NCBI GenBank assembly: GCA_013397935.1
Contig: VZRN01000629.1
Span: forward strand, 638,031 to 702,030
DNA: 64,000 nucleotides
Reading direction: 5' to 3'
Source of the DNA: Dasyornis broadbenti
Lineage: Eukaryota; Chordata; Aves; Passeriformes; Dasyornithidae
Part shown: positions 49,346-61,075 of the stretch, piece by piece
How the letters are laid out: every line of letters begins with the position of its first letter
How positions within the stretch are numbered: the stretch's first letter is position 1
Made by a program: the position numbers and the translations under genes
The notes under the pieces: model-generated
Told to the model about the DNA's origin: nothing
Databases searched by the model: none
The model's input: only the letters and a program-made list of their open reading frames with translations

Positions 49346-50438
49346 TCACTTAAGCTGACTTCTGCTAATGCCCTGGGCCACACACAGTGGGCTCAGTCAG
49401 GCTGAGGTGCCAATTTATAATCAGATCTATAGTACCTCTTGCAAGATAGAAATTCAGCTTCACATTTGGAAAAGGTGAGATGGGGGGAGAAAGAGTTGGA
49501 AGGTTTTCAGAGCGATCTCTGTAACAAAATCTGTATGAGCTTCATACTGGAAATTACAGTAATAACACAGAACATCTATTGAGCAGCATTAGTTACTCTG
49601 CTTTTTCTGTCTGTGTGTGTAGCAAACAAGTGCAAGTTTTAACAGTGCATATGCACTAGAGTCTTACAACTTTGTACATACAGATTAAGAGCTTTTGAGA
49701 GATGTGTTGCTTCATTTCTTTTTGCCAGTTCTAGTTTTAGCCTTTTTTAGCACAAGAAATAAATTTTACATATTGTGAAATACACCACACACTTGCACTA
49801 TAAATTATTTCCCTAGGGTTTCCCTGGGGTAGAAGGGTTGATTTTAAGCAGATTATCTGTCCAAATGTGGCTGTGTGCATTTGTCAGCTGAATGTTCAAT
49901 TAACTGGAAACTCTTAATAGCCATGTAGGACCTGAAACTTTTGTCCAGCTTAGCCTGTTTGCTGGCAAACAATTACTCTTTTGCACACGTGGTACTGTGT
50001 GAGGGAAATCTCCCCAAGTGAAGGGAAAAAAGTTAGTGCCCTCAGTCTATGCACTGTATAGCCATCATTTGCTAAGCATGATGTGTTAGGGGTTGATCTC
50101 GAAGTACATCTCCAAGGCAAAATGAAGTTATGGATGTAGCGTGGCTTGACCTACCTATGCCGCACTGAATCTACTCCGCCTGGGTAACAGGAGAAGTGAA
50201 AGGATGGCGTACAGGAATCAGGACAGCTCAGCAACCCAAGTGTCCTTCCAAGACACATTAGTGAGGCCTGAAGCCTCTACACTGCATCTCTGCTGATCTT
50301 GTACATTTTTATAAGCACACCTTCATCTTGTTATGGAGACATGCTCCTAGAAATTGAGAGTTTCTAGGAAATTTGTTTCTCTCCTAGAGATTAGCAAATG
50401 CCACCTCCTTCTTGCCTTTCTTTTAAATTGATGTATAG

Positions 50439-50504
50439 ATGGATGGTATTTCCTGGAGGAAATGTGACAGAAGTAGATCTTCAGGAAGGAAAGCATCAAA
50501 ACAG
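50439..50504 (+). other. candidate 66-nt exon, open in two frames
   Basis: A pyrimidine-rich stretch (CCTCCTTCTTGCCTTTCTTT) leads to GATGTATAG at 50,438, and the segment ends in AAACAG|GTAAGTAGT, a perfect donor. The length is 66 bases, a multiple of three. Two of three frames are fully open; one begins with ATG immediately after the acceptor (MDGISWRKCDRS...), and the other reads WMVFPGGNVTEVDLQ.... Neither is a family I recognise. The pyrimidine tract lies 10-30 bases upstream of the AG, with an AT-rich stretch between, so acceptor strength is moderate. Confidence 0.28.
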
Positions 50505-52340
50505 GTAAGTAGTAAGAGCATGGTAGCCACCTGCAGGAAAGTGCACCACATTCCAAGGGCCAAGGACAGAAACACTGTGGGGTGACACCCAGACAACTGA
50601 GTTGGGATGTACCTGTAGGGTAGAGACCACAAATGGGTAATATTACTCAGAAATAAAACACATGGGAAAGGGCAGGACTGCTCAAAACTGAGTGTAAGGC
50701 AACTCCAGGTGAGAGAAGTCAAGAGAGAGTGGTGAGGGCTGAGGAAACAAGCAAAGAGGACAAGCTTTGCTATAGCAGGCTTCCCAGACTGGAAGGTGCA
50801 GTGCTTAAGGCAGCTGGTTCTGGGTCTGGGATGGCCCTGGGGTGAGGCAGCAGCACTTGAGCACAGATCTGTGGGTTGCTGAAGAAGTTATTCCTGTGTG
50901 TCTGTTTGTCTCTCAGCATTCCCTGAGAGTTAATGTGCAGTTACAACACATGCACTTACACTCTTTCATACATCATCAGTTGTTTAAGTTGTATCTGCAT
51001 AAAATGAGTGCTCAAAATACTGAGAGGCTGTGTAACCAAGAGCTGAACAGTCCTAAACACTTCATGAAATACTAACAAAATAGCTGTAAATCTCAAGCTT
51101 AAAATGCCCTGCTCAATACAAGCAGAATATTTAATCTTACTTTTTCTTCAGGACACACATCATTAACTGCTAATCAACTCAAGCTTCAGAAATCCCTGAG
51201 CACGCTTCTCAGTTTTCAAAAATGCAGGCCCAAAACAAAGTACATTTTATCCCACCCTCAGCAAGGGTAACGGGTCCCAGAGGTGTCCAGGTGCAGGCGA
51301 CATCACTGTGCTGCACATTGAACCACACTGCACTGGACACACTTTGCCTGTGTTATATAGAACTTGCACAAAGCCCTTCAGGTTGACAAAACTGCTCCAG
51401 AACATGGTGTTGTCCTGCAATTAGGCAGTGCCTGGGAAGCTGAAGCCAGAACTTGCCTTCTCCCATGAAGTCCAGGCAGGCAGATGGAGTCTTGGTGGGG
51501 CTGGGTGGGAGGTTGGAAGAGGGCTTGCTTTGCTGAGCGAGCTGAGCGGTGGCATCAGGCGCAGAGCAGATCTCTGTTGCTGGAAGTCTTTATTTCCCTG
51601 TTGGAATTCAACCTGGGAACGGTCACCCTTTGTGTGCAGGGGCTGAGCTCTAACACACCCTCTGCAGTGCCCTTATTTGTAAGGGAGGGATTGCTATTTA
51701 ATTAGCCCGGCGGGATATGCTGTGCATTTCCACAGAATGAGAGAATGCTGCTTTGTTAAAACGCCTGCTTGCAGGTGCTAACAGGAGTAATTGGTGATTC
51801 CCCCCAGCATAACGTTTCTGCTGGGGAATTTCTGCCCCAGATCCTAGAGCCTCTCACATCCCTGAATAAGCGCACTGCAGCCTTAATTCTGCAGGCTTTT
51901 GCTCCAGAGCCTTCTCTCCATCTCTCTGATTTGTTGGGGATATTTATACAGAATAAACACAGTCCAGAAACCAGGCTGCCTTCATCTGAGTTCATATTGT
52001 GTGCCAGTGAGCTTAGCCACTTCCTTCCGCTTCATCCTCTTTCTCCTGCCTTTTCTCCTCTGCCCTTTCATTCCACAGCTATCATTGCAGGGGGCTGCTG
52101 ATTGAGGAGAAGGCTCAGAAATCAAAATACGGTAGAGTCTACTCCACCAGGTGCAAGGAGTCCTGACCTGTGTTGGAGATAGACATACACAGGATTAGAT
52201 ATGTGGGAGAAGCACATGCAGGGACACTTGTGCTGGACTCCCACCTGGCCCAGAATCAAGCCTGAAGGAATTGCTTTTCCACTGACCCCATATTTAAAAA
52301 TTCTGCCTACTGGGCTCAGCTGTCTGGGCAGTATGTGGGT

Positions 52341-52840
52341 CTGAGGTGGCACTGGTGAGTTTGAACCTCAAATACTGTGTTTGGTTTTGGTTCCCTTGCT
52401 TCAAGAAAGTCACTGAGTTGCTGGAATGTGTCCAGAGAAGTTGGTGAAGGGTGTGGAGCACAAGTCTTATGTGGAGCAGCTGAGAGAGCTGGGGTTGTTT
52501 GGCCTGCAGAAAAAGAGGCTCAGCCTAGGCATTATTCTCTACAATTACCTGAAAGGAGGTTGTGGCTTCTTCAATGTAACAAGTGACAGGGGGAGAGGAA
52601 ATGGACTCAAGGTGCACATGGGGAAGTTTAAGTTAGATATTAGGGAAAATTTCTTCACTGAAAGAGTGGATAGGCATTGGAATAGGCTGTCCACAAAAGA
52701 GGTCACCATTCCTGGAAGTGTTCAAAAGGCATGTGGATGTGGCATTTGGGGACATAGTTTAATGGTGCACTTGACAGTGCTGGGTTAATGGTTGGACTTG
52801 ATGATCCTAGAGGTCTTTTCCAACCTGATTCTATGATGAA
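52341..52840 (+). mobile_element. CR1 LINE, 3' end, about 500 bp
   Basis: The plus strand carries the C-terminal part of the CR1 polyprotein and the 3' end. A still readable frame encodes LYNYLKGGC, VTSDRGRGNGLK, FKLDIRENFFTERV and HWNRL, all hallmarks of avian CR1. It then runs into TTAATGGTTGGACTTGATGA, AGAGGTCTTTTCCAACCTGA and the terminal ATTCTATGATGA. About ten bases expected between GTGTCCAGAGAAG and GGTGAAGGG are missing. The 120-codon ORF at 52,426-52,788 belongs to this element and is not a host gene. The catalytic reverse-transcriptase and endonuclease regions are absent, so the copy is dead. Confidence 0.95.
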
Positions 52841-55328
52841 GAATAAACCTGTGCTTTATCACATGGATGGCCAAGCTCAGACCTCCATGATCTCTGACAT
52901 CTCTCTGCCAGACTAACAGTTGGAGTAGATGCACCTCCCCACCTTCTGCCCATCATTCTGCTGGAGGGGTCTCCAATTCCTGATGTCCCACTTGGTACAG
53001 CATTTCTCCAAATCCCTAAGGAGGGTGACACTGCACTGCTAAGGCCACCTGCTCTGCCAGCAGCCCCTGGCCTCCAGGCCAAGCATGATGCAGCATCTTC
53101 TGCCCCCACTGCTCCGGGCTGGGCCTGTCTGCAGCAAAATGACTGAATCCACACTATGTGGTAAACTGAGCTGTTCATTACAATGTCCTGGGCACCTGGC
53201 TGTGGGTTCAAATGAGGGAGCCAGGCTATTGAGCCAGCCATCTCTGCACTAGATACTTCCCTAGTAATGGCTGCCATGTTGCTCAGCATGGAGGGGGGAG
53301 CAGGTTTTGACGTAAATTGGAGCAAAAAAATTTAATGATCTGGATGATTAGTACCAGGTACTTGAACTGAACCTTCATCTGAAGAAGGAAGGCGTAGAGG
53401 ACTCTGGAGGGCTGTGCTAGTTCTGCTGAAGAGAGCTGCCTGGTGTGTAGCTCATTTCTGTGTTGGTCTGAGCCTCCTCGCTGCAGGCTACAGGACGTTA
53501 CCATAGCTGGCTTTTATTTTTCCATTCTAGGGGGACCTTTTAATGAGGAGGCTTTGCCTCACAGATGTCCCCCTCCTCTGAGTCAGTCTGGTGTAAAAGA
53601 AATAAGGATATGGCCCAGAGGGACTAATCATATAAATAAGATTTTAGGATTCGACTCAAGTAATAAATGAAAGACTAGCAATTTGGTATTATGAAATCCC
53701 AGCTGCATGAACTCTCAACTTCAGCCTAGTGCCTGTGCCAGCTTCCAGCTGGCTATCAGAAATCATTTCCACTTCAGTGAGACCAATGTTGAAATGTCCC
53801 CTTTATCCTTTTCCAAGCCATGCCCACACATTCTAGCTGTATTTATTTTTACTACAATTCAAGCAGAAAAGGTGGCCTGACATCGCTCTAGGAGCAATGC
53901 AGCATTTGTTTGAATGCTTCAAGACTGACGCCCGCCCTCCTTCCCACCCCACCAGGATCAGAGTTCTGCCACAGCCCCATCCCCTCAGCCCTGACCTGCT
54001 CAGGCATGCTGCACAGGGGCACGAAGCCCAAAACATGAGCAAAAAGTGGAGAAAAAAACCCCAAAAGCCTATTTCACAGGTTTTTATGACAGTTTTGCCA
54101 AGGTTTGCAAGATATGGGTCTGGCTGGGCCTTCTCACCTTTTGAGTGTGTTGCAGCTCATTCATCAGGAGTAGATGGCGGGGGGCCAGGGGTGGGTTTTG
54201 CTGAGTGGCGTTGGCTCACATTCACCAGCTGGCCCGGGCTTTCCAGAGTGGGGGAATTAAATTCTCCACCACCCCGTCCTGTGAGCTCTGATCACGACAT
54301 TTCAGCTTTCCTGCTGAGTGTGGCTTGAAGCAAGAAAGGTGGTGCAGGCACCACCCTGCCGTGGTTCCATACCCCAGGTAAGTGCTGCTGGAAACAGATT
54401 TTTGTGGAAATTTCTGGGTGACAGCAGCTGCAGGACAGCTGCTCTGGAAGCGGCTGTATTTTGGTGTGTGTGGGAACCATATCTCTGCATGGGTGTGTGG
54501 TGTGAACCCTTGGGGAAGCCCTTCACGGTGGGCAGCTGGGCAGCTCCTATGGCCACCGAGGGCAGCTGGCCCTGCACCAGGGCTCACTGGCACCACTGTT
54601 GCTCCTGTAGTAGTTAATAATAATTTGATGTGGCGTTTGGTGACCTGGGGGAGGCACTGCCATTAGCAGGGTGTGGGGAGGCATTGGTGGCCGGGGACAG
54701 GGGGAGGCTGGCCCTGCAGACCCCCTTGCATGGCAACTGGAGAGACAGGGTGTCTGAGGGGGCAATTTGGAATCTGCTGCTGGCTTTACTTTAAAACAAA
54801 AACCCAAATCCCTGATTTCTGATGGGGGAGGTTCAGTGCTGACAGGGGAGGCTGGGGAGGGCTTTTGAGGGGAACCACCTGGCTGGGTGGGGTTGGGCTG
54901 GACCCCATCTCCCTCCATAGCGAGTGCCAGGGGGTTTCAGAGGGACACAGGTCCAGACCAAGGTCGGTTTAGTGTGCAGAGGGGCAGGAAGGACATGACT
55001 GCAGCGGACATGTACCCAGCCTGTTGGTGGACTGAGGCTGCCCAGAGAGGACTATGGCTGAGCATGCAGTACCTGTGGTGTGTCAGGGCATTCTGGTCAT
55101 GCAGTTCTCTGCAAGCCTGGCTCATTTCTGTCACTGAGAACTGAGGCACATGAAATCATTAGTCACTTTTAAGGAGTTTGACCATCATGCATGGTCACAG
55201 ATTAGCACCAGCATATCCTCAAGTGGCAGCCCTTTCCTTTTCTTAAGATCTAGGTCACCAACAGTAGGGTTTTTCAGCTTCTTTTATTTGGTCCAGCAGG
55301 CTTTCCTTTTTTTTTCTTTTGTTCTTTG
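52841..55328. other. GC-richer non-coding DNA
   Basis: Overlapping ORFs of 90-165 codons occur on both strands because GC content is higher, but none has a recognised domain. A perfect donor-like CCCAG|GTAAGTG occurs at 54,379, with only a moderate acceptor (ACATTTCAG at about 54,304) upstream. CpG is not elevated, so this is not a CpG-island promoter. Confidence 0.5.
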
Positions 55329-55387
55329 TCTTCCTCCCTTCCTCCCTTCCTCCCTTCCTTCCTTCCTTCCTTCCTTCCTTCCTTCCT
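55329..55387. repeat. CCTT/TTCC microsatellite, left part
   Basis: Pure pyrimidine repeat: TTCCTCCC units pass into about nine CCTT units. It stops exactly where the LTR begins and resumes at the other LTR end, so it is one half of a split array. Confidence 0.93.
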
Positions 55388-55982
55388 TGAAAAATGAGGT
55401 CTATTTTTCTGTTAGGATTTAAAGGTTTAATAACAGACAATAGGGGACAAAGACAATAAAGCAAAAGTAATAGCACTGGGTGCTTGGCATTTAGCCAAAA
55501 AGCACACTTGTCATAGATAGAGACACTCTTTTAATACCCTTTTTATTGCATTAGCCTAATTCATAGTTAAATTTTTCCAAAAACTATTTAAAATTTTTTA
55601 AGAACTGTGTAGCTCGGGCCCGCCTTTTTAGAGCATGCTTAGTCTTTTTGGTTGTGGTTTTAGTTAGTTTTGTTATTTTTCCCAGGTGGTAGGCTTTACA
55701 GTCAACAAGTGTTGATAGTTGAGATGTTAGTGGCAGAGTTTTTTAGTACACCTTTCATGGGATATTATTCAATTTAACAGACAGTTTAAGCATTCCACAA
55801 TAACTATATTAGTTATTTCACTACTGTGTTTTAAGACTAGCTAGTAACAGAAAGAAAGGCATTACTTATCATTACATAGCTATATATTCATAGCAAGGCT
55901 ACTTTTGTAAAATTAAAATCATATACATAGCATTTTTTCTAATATTTGTGAAAAGCCAATATTATGATATGTATCTATCACA
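55388..55982 (-). mobile_element. probable solo LTR of an endogenous retrovirus
   Basis: Read on the minus strand, this 595-bp AT-rich segment begins TGTGATAG and ends CTCATTTTTCA, giving the TG...CA termini of retroviral LTRs. Inside, in the expected order, are a GC box (GGCGGGCC, about 55,617-55,625), a TATA-like CAATAAAA (55,541-55,548), a polyadenylation-like ATTAAA (about 55,427) and a final AT-rich U5-like stretch. Both ends abut the same pyrimidine microsatellite, as expected of an insertion into it. No gag, pol or primer-binding site is adjacent, so it would be a solo LTR left after recombination. I recall similar terminal sequence from avian ERV LTRs but cannot assign the class. The target duplication is masked by the repeat. 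Confidence 0.72.
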
Positions 55983-56023
55983 TTTCCTTCCTTCCTTCCT
56001 TCCTTCCTTCCTTCCTTCCTTCC
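55983..56023. repeat. TTCC microsatellite, right part up to the gap
   Basis: About ten TTCC units, continuous with the left half if the LTR is removed. It runs directly into the assembly gap. Confidence 0.93.
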
Positions 56024-56083
56024 NNNNNNNNNNNNNNNNNNNNNNNNNNNNNNNNNNNNNNNNNNNNNNNNNNNNNNNNNNNN
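56024..56083. other. assembly gap (60 N)
   Basis: Sixty undetermined bases inside a pyrimidine microsatellite. The repeat unit is TTCC on the left and TCCC on the right, so the missing sequence contains at least one unit transition and may be longer than the N count. Any ORF drawn through it is meaningless. Confidence 0.98.
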
Positions 56084-56225
56084 TCCCTCCCTCCCTCCCT
56101 CCCTCCCTCTCTCTGTCCCTCCCTCCATTTTTCCCTTCTTTTTTCTTTTCCTCCCTTCCTCTTTCCTTTATTTCTTTCTCCCTTGATTTCTCTCCTACTC
56201 CCCCCCTCTTTATTTAATTTCCTTT
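56084..56225. repeat. TCCC microsatellite passing into pyrimidine-rich DNA
   Basis: TCCC units for about 40 bases, then imperfect C/T-rich sequence to about 56,225. Such polypurine-polypyrimidine DNA can form triplexes and stalls sequencing polymerases, which fits the adjacent gap. Confidence 0.9.
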
Positions 56226-57824
56226 GTCTTTCATCAAAATAAGCAGGATTCCCTTCAGAGACTGTACAGAATTGCAAATCTATTTGCAAGCTAGAAGTGT
56301 GATACACTCACAAAGTTGCTTGTGAGCTCTTGTATCATTGCTAATCTTCTTTCAATGACTATAAAAAACACTTCAGATAGACAGTGCTTTTTAATAAATC
56401 AACAACCCTCTCCCAAAGCAACCTGAAAATAATTCAGCCTCTTACTTCTGACATGCTATTGCTGCTGTGCACAGAAACACATTTGCTGCTTATGAATATG
56501 TGGGGCTGGCAGCACAGTGGCAATGGCTGCATGGCCGTGCCACCTGCAGGGTTTTCTGTTTCGCTGCTCAGGTTGGCCTAGCTTTGTAGTAAAGCTGCCA
56601 GCGAGCTGTCCTGCCAGCTGCAGCACAGCCCACTCCCAAAGCTGTGCTGCAGCTCGTCTTTGAGCACTGTGACAGCTTCCCCCAAAATCTAGCAAAGGAT
56701 CAAGGGTGTTTTAGGCTTGGTATTGTTTCTGCCGAGGAGAGCAATCAGCTATTTCCCAGCACTCAGAACAGGTTCTCCTTTGCCTCATTATCCATAACAC
56801 CATTAGCTACAAAGCAGTGTCTTGCTAATAACTGGCTTTTGCTTATTACTATGAAATTATTCTTCTGTGCCATATGCCATCTATATTCCTCTTCCAAAAT
56901 GGTGCTAGGGACTCTATTAGTGGCATCCACTGTTTATTGGGATCACAGCAAGCAGATAGTGCTTGAAATGTTCCTATTCACATGGGCATAACGTGTTAGA
57001 ATTCAGAACAAACTTCAAAACACAAAAAGAAACAACAGAGAGAAAGAACACTCCCTTTGTGCTTTAACATTCACTTCTTTACTGAAAAGCAAATTCTTCC
57101 ACAGTGAGATGCCCTGAGAAGGCACAGCTACCAAACCAAGGGCACTAACACTAAATAGGAATTTCCCCTACATTTGTTTGCCTCTGACTAAGTCCTGCTA
57201 AAATCTGTAAAGAACCATAACCAAAAGCAAAGCCATAACCATTGCGGTGCTGTCATAGTCAATCTCTACTGGGCAATAAGGCGCAGAAAGAGATTACATG
57301 AGTCCATGCCAAGAAATTTAAAGGGTCATAGTTGAAAGTTGTGACTTGAAGAGAGACTCAACAAGCGGCCAGGGAATAGTGAAATCTGGGAAGGTTCTTC
57401 CTCCTGTGGAGGAGAGCAGAGCCAGGATGATTTTACACCACAGCCCCCACTTGAAAACAAGAAACAGATTAATTCCACCACAACAGTGTACGGACAGGCT
57501 CTTATCTGCCCTATTATTTCCTGGCAGATCTCCAGGAGGAAATTATTTTGGGGATCTTTGATGCTATCTGGCATCTATACAAGCTCATGTATATGGAAAA
57601 AGCAAAAGCAGTACAACCATTAAAGTGGGAACCAAAGCAGGATAAGCCCTGAATAAACCAGGTGGGAGACTGGGAGGAGGATTTGGGTGGCAGACTAAAG
57701 TAGCATATGCACTTGTTTTAAAGGCGTATGATCAAAAAGCAGAGAGATGTACAAACATATTTATGAAAAAGGCACAGTGAAAAAACTTTAAGCACATGCT
57801 AAGGAAGGTTAGGAGGATATGCCA

Positions 57825-57843
57825 CTCTCTCTCTCTCTCTCTC
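57825..57843. repeat. CT dinucleotide repeat
   Basis: About nine CT units followed by a short CA-rich stretch. Confidence 0.85.
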
Positions 57844-58916
57844 ACATACACACACCCTTCCGCCAAGGGAGAGTTTCCTGTACTCTAAGCCCTGCTGAGG
57901 TGGACACACACTTCCTGAATATCTCTCATGCTCAGCACGTACCTCCCCATGCTTGGCACACACCTTTAGACACCAAGCTTCCTTTGCAAACTTCTGTCCA
58001 CTCACAGCCAAGGACAGTCTTCTGGTGGACAAGTGAAGGAGCCCCCTGGTCCTAGGGCTTCTTCCAGCTTTTTCTGCACAGCTCACAGGCAAGGCCTGCC
58101 TTACTCCCTGGTCGAGCTCCACTGCCCCGCCTGCAGTTGGCTGGCCACTGTAAGCTTTGGCTACAGCAGAGCAACTTGACAGATGCTTAACTGCTAATAG
58201 AGTCAGAGCAGACATTTTGGGAGCTAAGCAGGCATAGGGAAGTTTGGGATATGTCTCATTTCTCCCAAATGACTTGTCTACCACCTCCCTATTCCCTTAT
58301 TCTCAGAGACTACAGGGCTGCTGATGAATGGCCAAAACCCTTCCAAGAACTCCACCATGCTGAAAGCAAATCATGATGCTGAGAAGCATGAGTGTAGTCA
58401 GAATGGGGGTCAGAAGAGGGGCTCTGTTTTTTTTTACTCATTATCAAGAATATGGCAGGGGATTTGCAAGTGCATTTTGTGCCTGGGGGTGGCAAGCTTT
58501 GTGTGAGTCTTCAGTACACCCTGCAATAGCAGATTGCTTGCTGTGAAGGAGTTCTGCAGGCTCATCACTGTGTTACTTCTCACACCTTCTATCATCCCAC
58601 ACACACACACTGAGGAGTACCAGTATCTAGCTTAAACTAACAACTAGGCATCTCATAAGAGTCTTCATTCCCTCCCTAAACAGTGAACAGAAGGTGAGTC
58701 AGATCCCCTCAAAGGGATATTCACCAAAGAGCTGCTTTCTCTCCTTCCAATAACAATAGAGGCTTTTAAATATAAATAACCAGCTCAAATGCCCAGCTTT
58801 CAGATGGCTGAAATGGTCAAGCAGGGTGAATTCCACACACAGTATATAATATTTGTATATTCATATTCTTGCTTTGCATAAAAATGTGGATCTATTATAG
58901 TGGGGGCGTGTGAAAG

Positions 58917-58930
58917 CACACACACACACA
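58917..58930. repeat. short CA repeat
   Basis: Seven CA units; another similar run lies at about 58,597-58,610. Confidence 0.7.
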
Positions 58931-60379
58931 GAGAAGAGGAATGGATTTGTTGTGCAAGGCTAAAGCATCTCAAGCCTCCTTTCTCCATATAGTGCTGGCC
59001 AAGGCACTCATCAGGCATCGAGGGGCTGTGACCACTGTACTGTGGTGCAGACTTGGCCATAGAGGCTGGGGTGTTTTCCTGATCTGCCTGAAATTAGCTC
59101 AGGGCCTACTACAAAGACTGTAGCATTCTTATTTGAAGTATATTCTTTCTTCTTATGTCTTGGTTTTGCGATAAATCAAATTATTTGGCTGTTATCTCAA
59201 TCCTTCAACATTAAACAATTCATTTTAGCGTTAGGCTTTTATGATCAATAGAAAGCTCTTAATCAGAGCTGCCAGCAGTGCTCCTTTTATTTAAGGCTCA
59301 TGAAGATTAATGAAAATGTATATGATCTCAGTTGTACTAATTTTTGCTAGCTATGGCAGGTACTCCCAACAGCCTGTGAGGGTGATCAGCTCTGATTCAC
59401 TTCATGCATCATCATGGACGTGCTGACCAATCCCCACAGGCAGGGATGTATTCCCAGCTCCACACCCACTCACAACTAGTGCCATCATCTGCTGAGGACC
59501 ACGGCTGCAGGATTCTAAGTGAATCCAGGATCTGGCCCTGAGGGAACACACATTACTGAGGGTAACTCAATAAACAAAAAAAGGAAGCCTGGGCTGGCAA
59601 CCAAAGCCTAGGATGAGTTGGCACATCTGGTGAACAGAGTGGGAGTAAAAAAGGAATAGAAAAATGTTTTAACTGAATTTATTCATATATTTCCATGGAA
59701 GCCAGCGAGACCCTGGAAGTGTGGGACGCCACAAGAAAAAACCACATTGTGTGAGCCCATTTCTTCCAGCTTGTGACAAGCAGCACTACTAGTATTAACA
59801 AGCAGAGGGTTCACTCACTGTAACCCAAAATAGCAATGACCAAGCAGCTCAGAGTAACTTAATACCTCTTCACTAGATTCTTTTAAGTGAAAATTCCAAT
59901 TCGAATTTCAGCTGTTTCTTACTGTTTTGGGGAATAATTTGGTGAGATCACAACCAAGGACAGCGCAAAGATGACATTACCACTGAGTGGAGATGATAAG
60001 CAGGGCTGGTCCTGCAAAGGAGAAACGCAGGGTGGGTCAGACCACAAGTTCACATACATGTACGGCAGCTGAACTCAACTCCTGATGGTGTGTGATGAAT
60101 TTTGTTAAAATTGACTCTGGAGAGATTAAAAAAACCCCTAAGAAGCCACTGAAGTTTGGGGGGAAAGGCCTATTTGCAGCTAATGTATTTGTGGGTACCC
60201 ACAGGTCTCTTGAAGCATTATCAGGTTATCAAGTTAAATCTGAGCACTTTGGCATGCCAGTACATGGTGCCATGTACTACTGCTGCTGTATTTCCGAGGA
60301 TGCAGACACTGCTATCCATTGATACACATCCATCACCTCTGTGGAATTCCAGCCTCACTAAAAAAATTTGAATTTAAAT

Positions 60380-60418
60380 GACACAAGACTGGTGTCTTTA
60401 AAAGACACAAGACTGGTG
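60380..60418. repeat. 24-bp-period partial tandem duplication
   Basis: GACACAAGACTGGTG occurs at 60,380-60,394 and again at 60,404-60,418. The junction GTGTCTTTAAAAGACAC is nearly palindromic. It is a small local duplication with no known function. Confidence 0.8.
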
Positions 60419-60451
60419 AATGGAACAACATTCTGGTTTCCATTTAGAAAC

Positions 60452-60481
60452 CATCATCATCACCATCATCATCATCATCAA
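60452..60481. repeat. CAT trinucleotide repeat
   Basis: About ten CAT units with one CAC variant. In one frame this would read as polyhistidine, but there is no supporting gene. Confidence 0.88.
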
Positions 60482-60987
60482 ATCATACAAGAAATAGAGA
60501 AAAATCATGAGGCAAAAAGTTTTAGGAGTAAATGGCTGGGTAGTTACAGAGCATGAGCAGATGCCACGTGATCATTCAATGAAATTACCACACAGGTTGA
60601 TCTGAGAAACTGGCAGGTCTTGGAGGAAAAAAGCTTCTCAAGAGAGCAACACCAGGTCTGGTAGTCACAGAGAGAAGATGTGACTGTATAATAGACATTG
60701 CCAACAACAATTAGTGTATTTTTGTTTGTGCCAAGGAAAATTCACTTATTTAGTTTATTCTCTCCACTGACTTCACAGAACAAGGAGAAAACATTTCACT
60801 AGTAAATCCTAGGGAAGATTTTTTTCCATCAGGAAAGGTGATGATGAAATATGCAAGTGGAAGCATAAGTCGTATCCATGAATACCCATCCCTTCTGAAA
60901 AAGAGAAATAGTCTACTGTGTATAAAGGGTTCCTTGCAATAAAGTTGTTAAAGCAAAGAGACAGAAAATTTATTCTCTTTTTAAAAA

Positions 60988-61075
60988 CAGCTGGGCCACT
61001 GACTCATTGTGTGGCCATGGGCAAGTCTTAGGACTTCTTTGCATCTCATTCACTCCAGCAATTCAACTGGATGAA
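60988..61075 (+). mobile_element. MIR-type core SINE fragment
   Basis: GCTGGGCCACTGACTCATTG is followed by TGTGGCCATGGGCAAGTCTT. This matches the MIR body and core (CTGCCACTGACTxxxTGTGTGACCTTGGGCAAGTCA) with a few substitutions. The following CTTTGCATCTCATT occupies the position of the MIR CTCAGTTTCC block. It is a short ancient fragment. Confidence 0.65.

Larger units (their letters stand above)
45079..52340. other. unique non-coding DNA
   Basis: No gene is recognised. Notable local items are a triple GCAAACA repeat at 46.53 kb, an AT-rich homeobox-motif cluster around 46.67-46.75 kb (ATTGATTAATAGTGATTAG), an A-tract at 49.33 kb and an exon-like segment at 50.44 kb. Confidence 0.55.

Noticed and set aside
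52426..52788. 120-codon ORF as a host gene
   Set aside because: Motifs LYNYLKGGC, VTSDRGRGNGLK and ENFFTERV are from the CR1 polyprotein end, and the element's 3' tail follows directly.
54305..54378. Exon-like segment ending in CCCAG|GTAAGTG
   Set aside because: The donor is perfect, but the acceptor has a weak, interrupted pyrimidine tract. It is less convincing than the listed candidates.
60092..60322. ORF ending MYYCCC..EDADTA, recalling immunoglobulin V domains
   Set aside because: The order of motifs is wrong (YYC before EDADTA), and there is no leader, framework or recombination signal.
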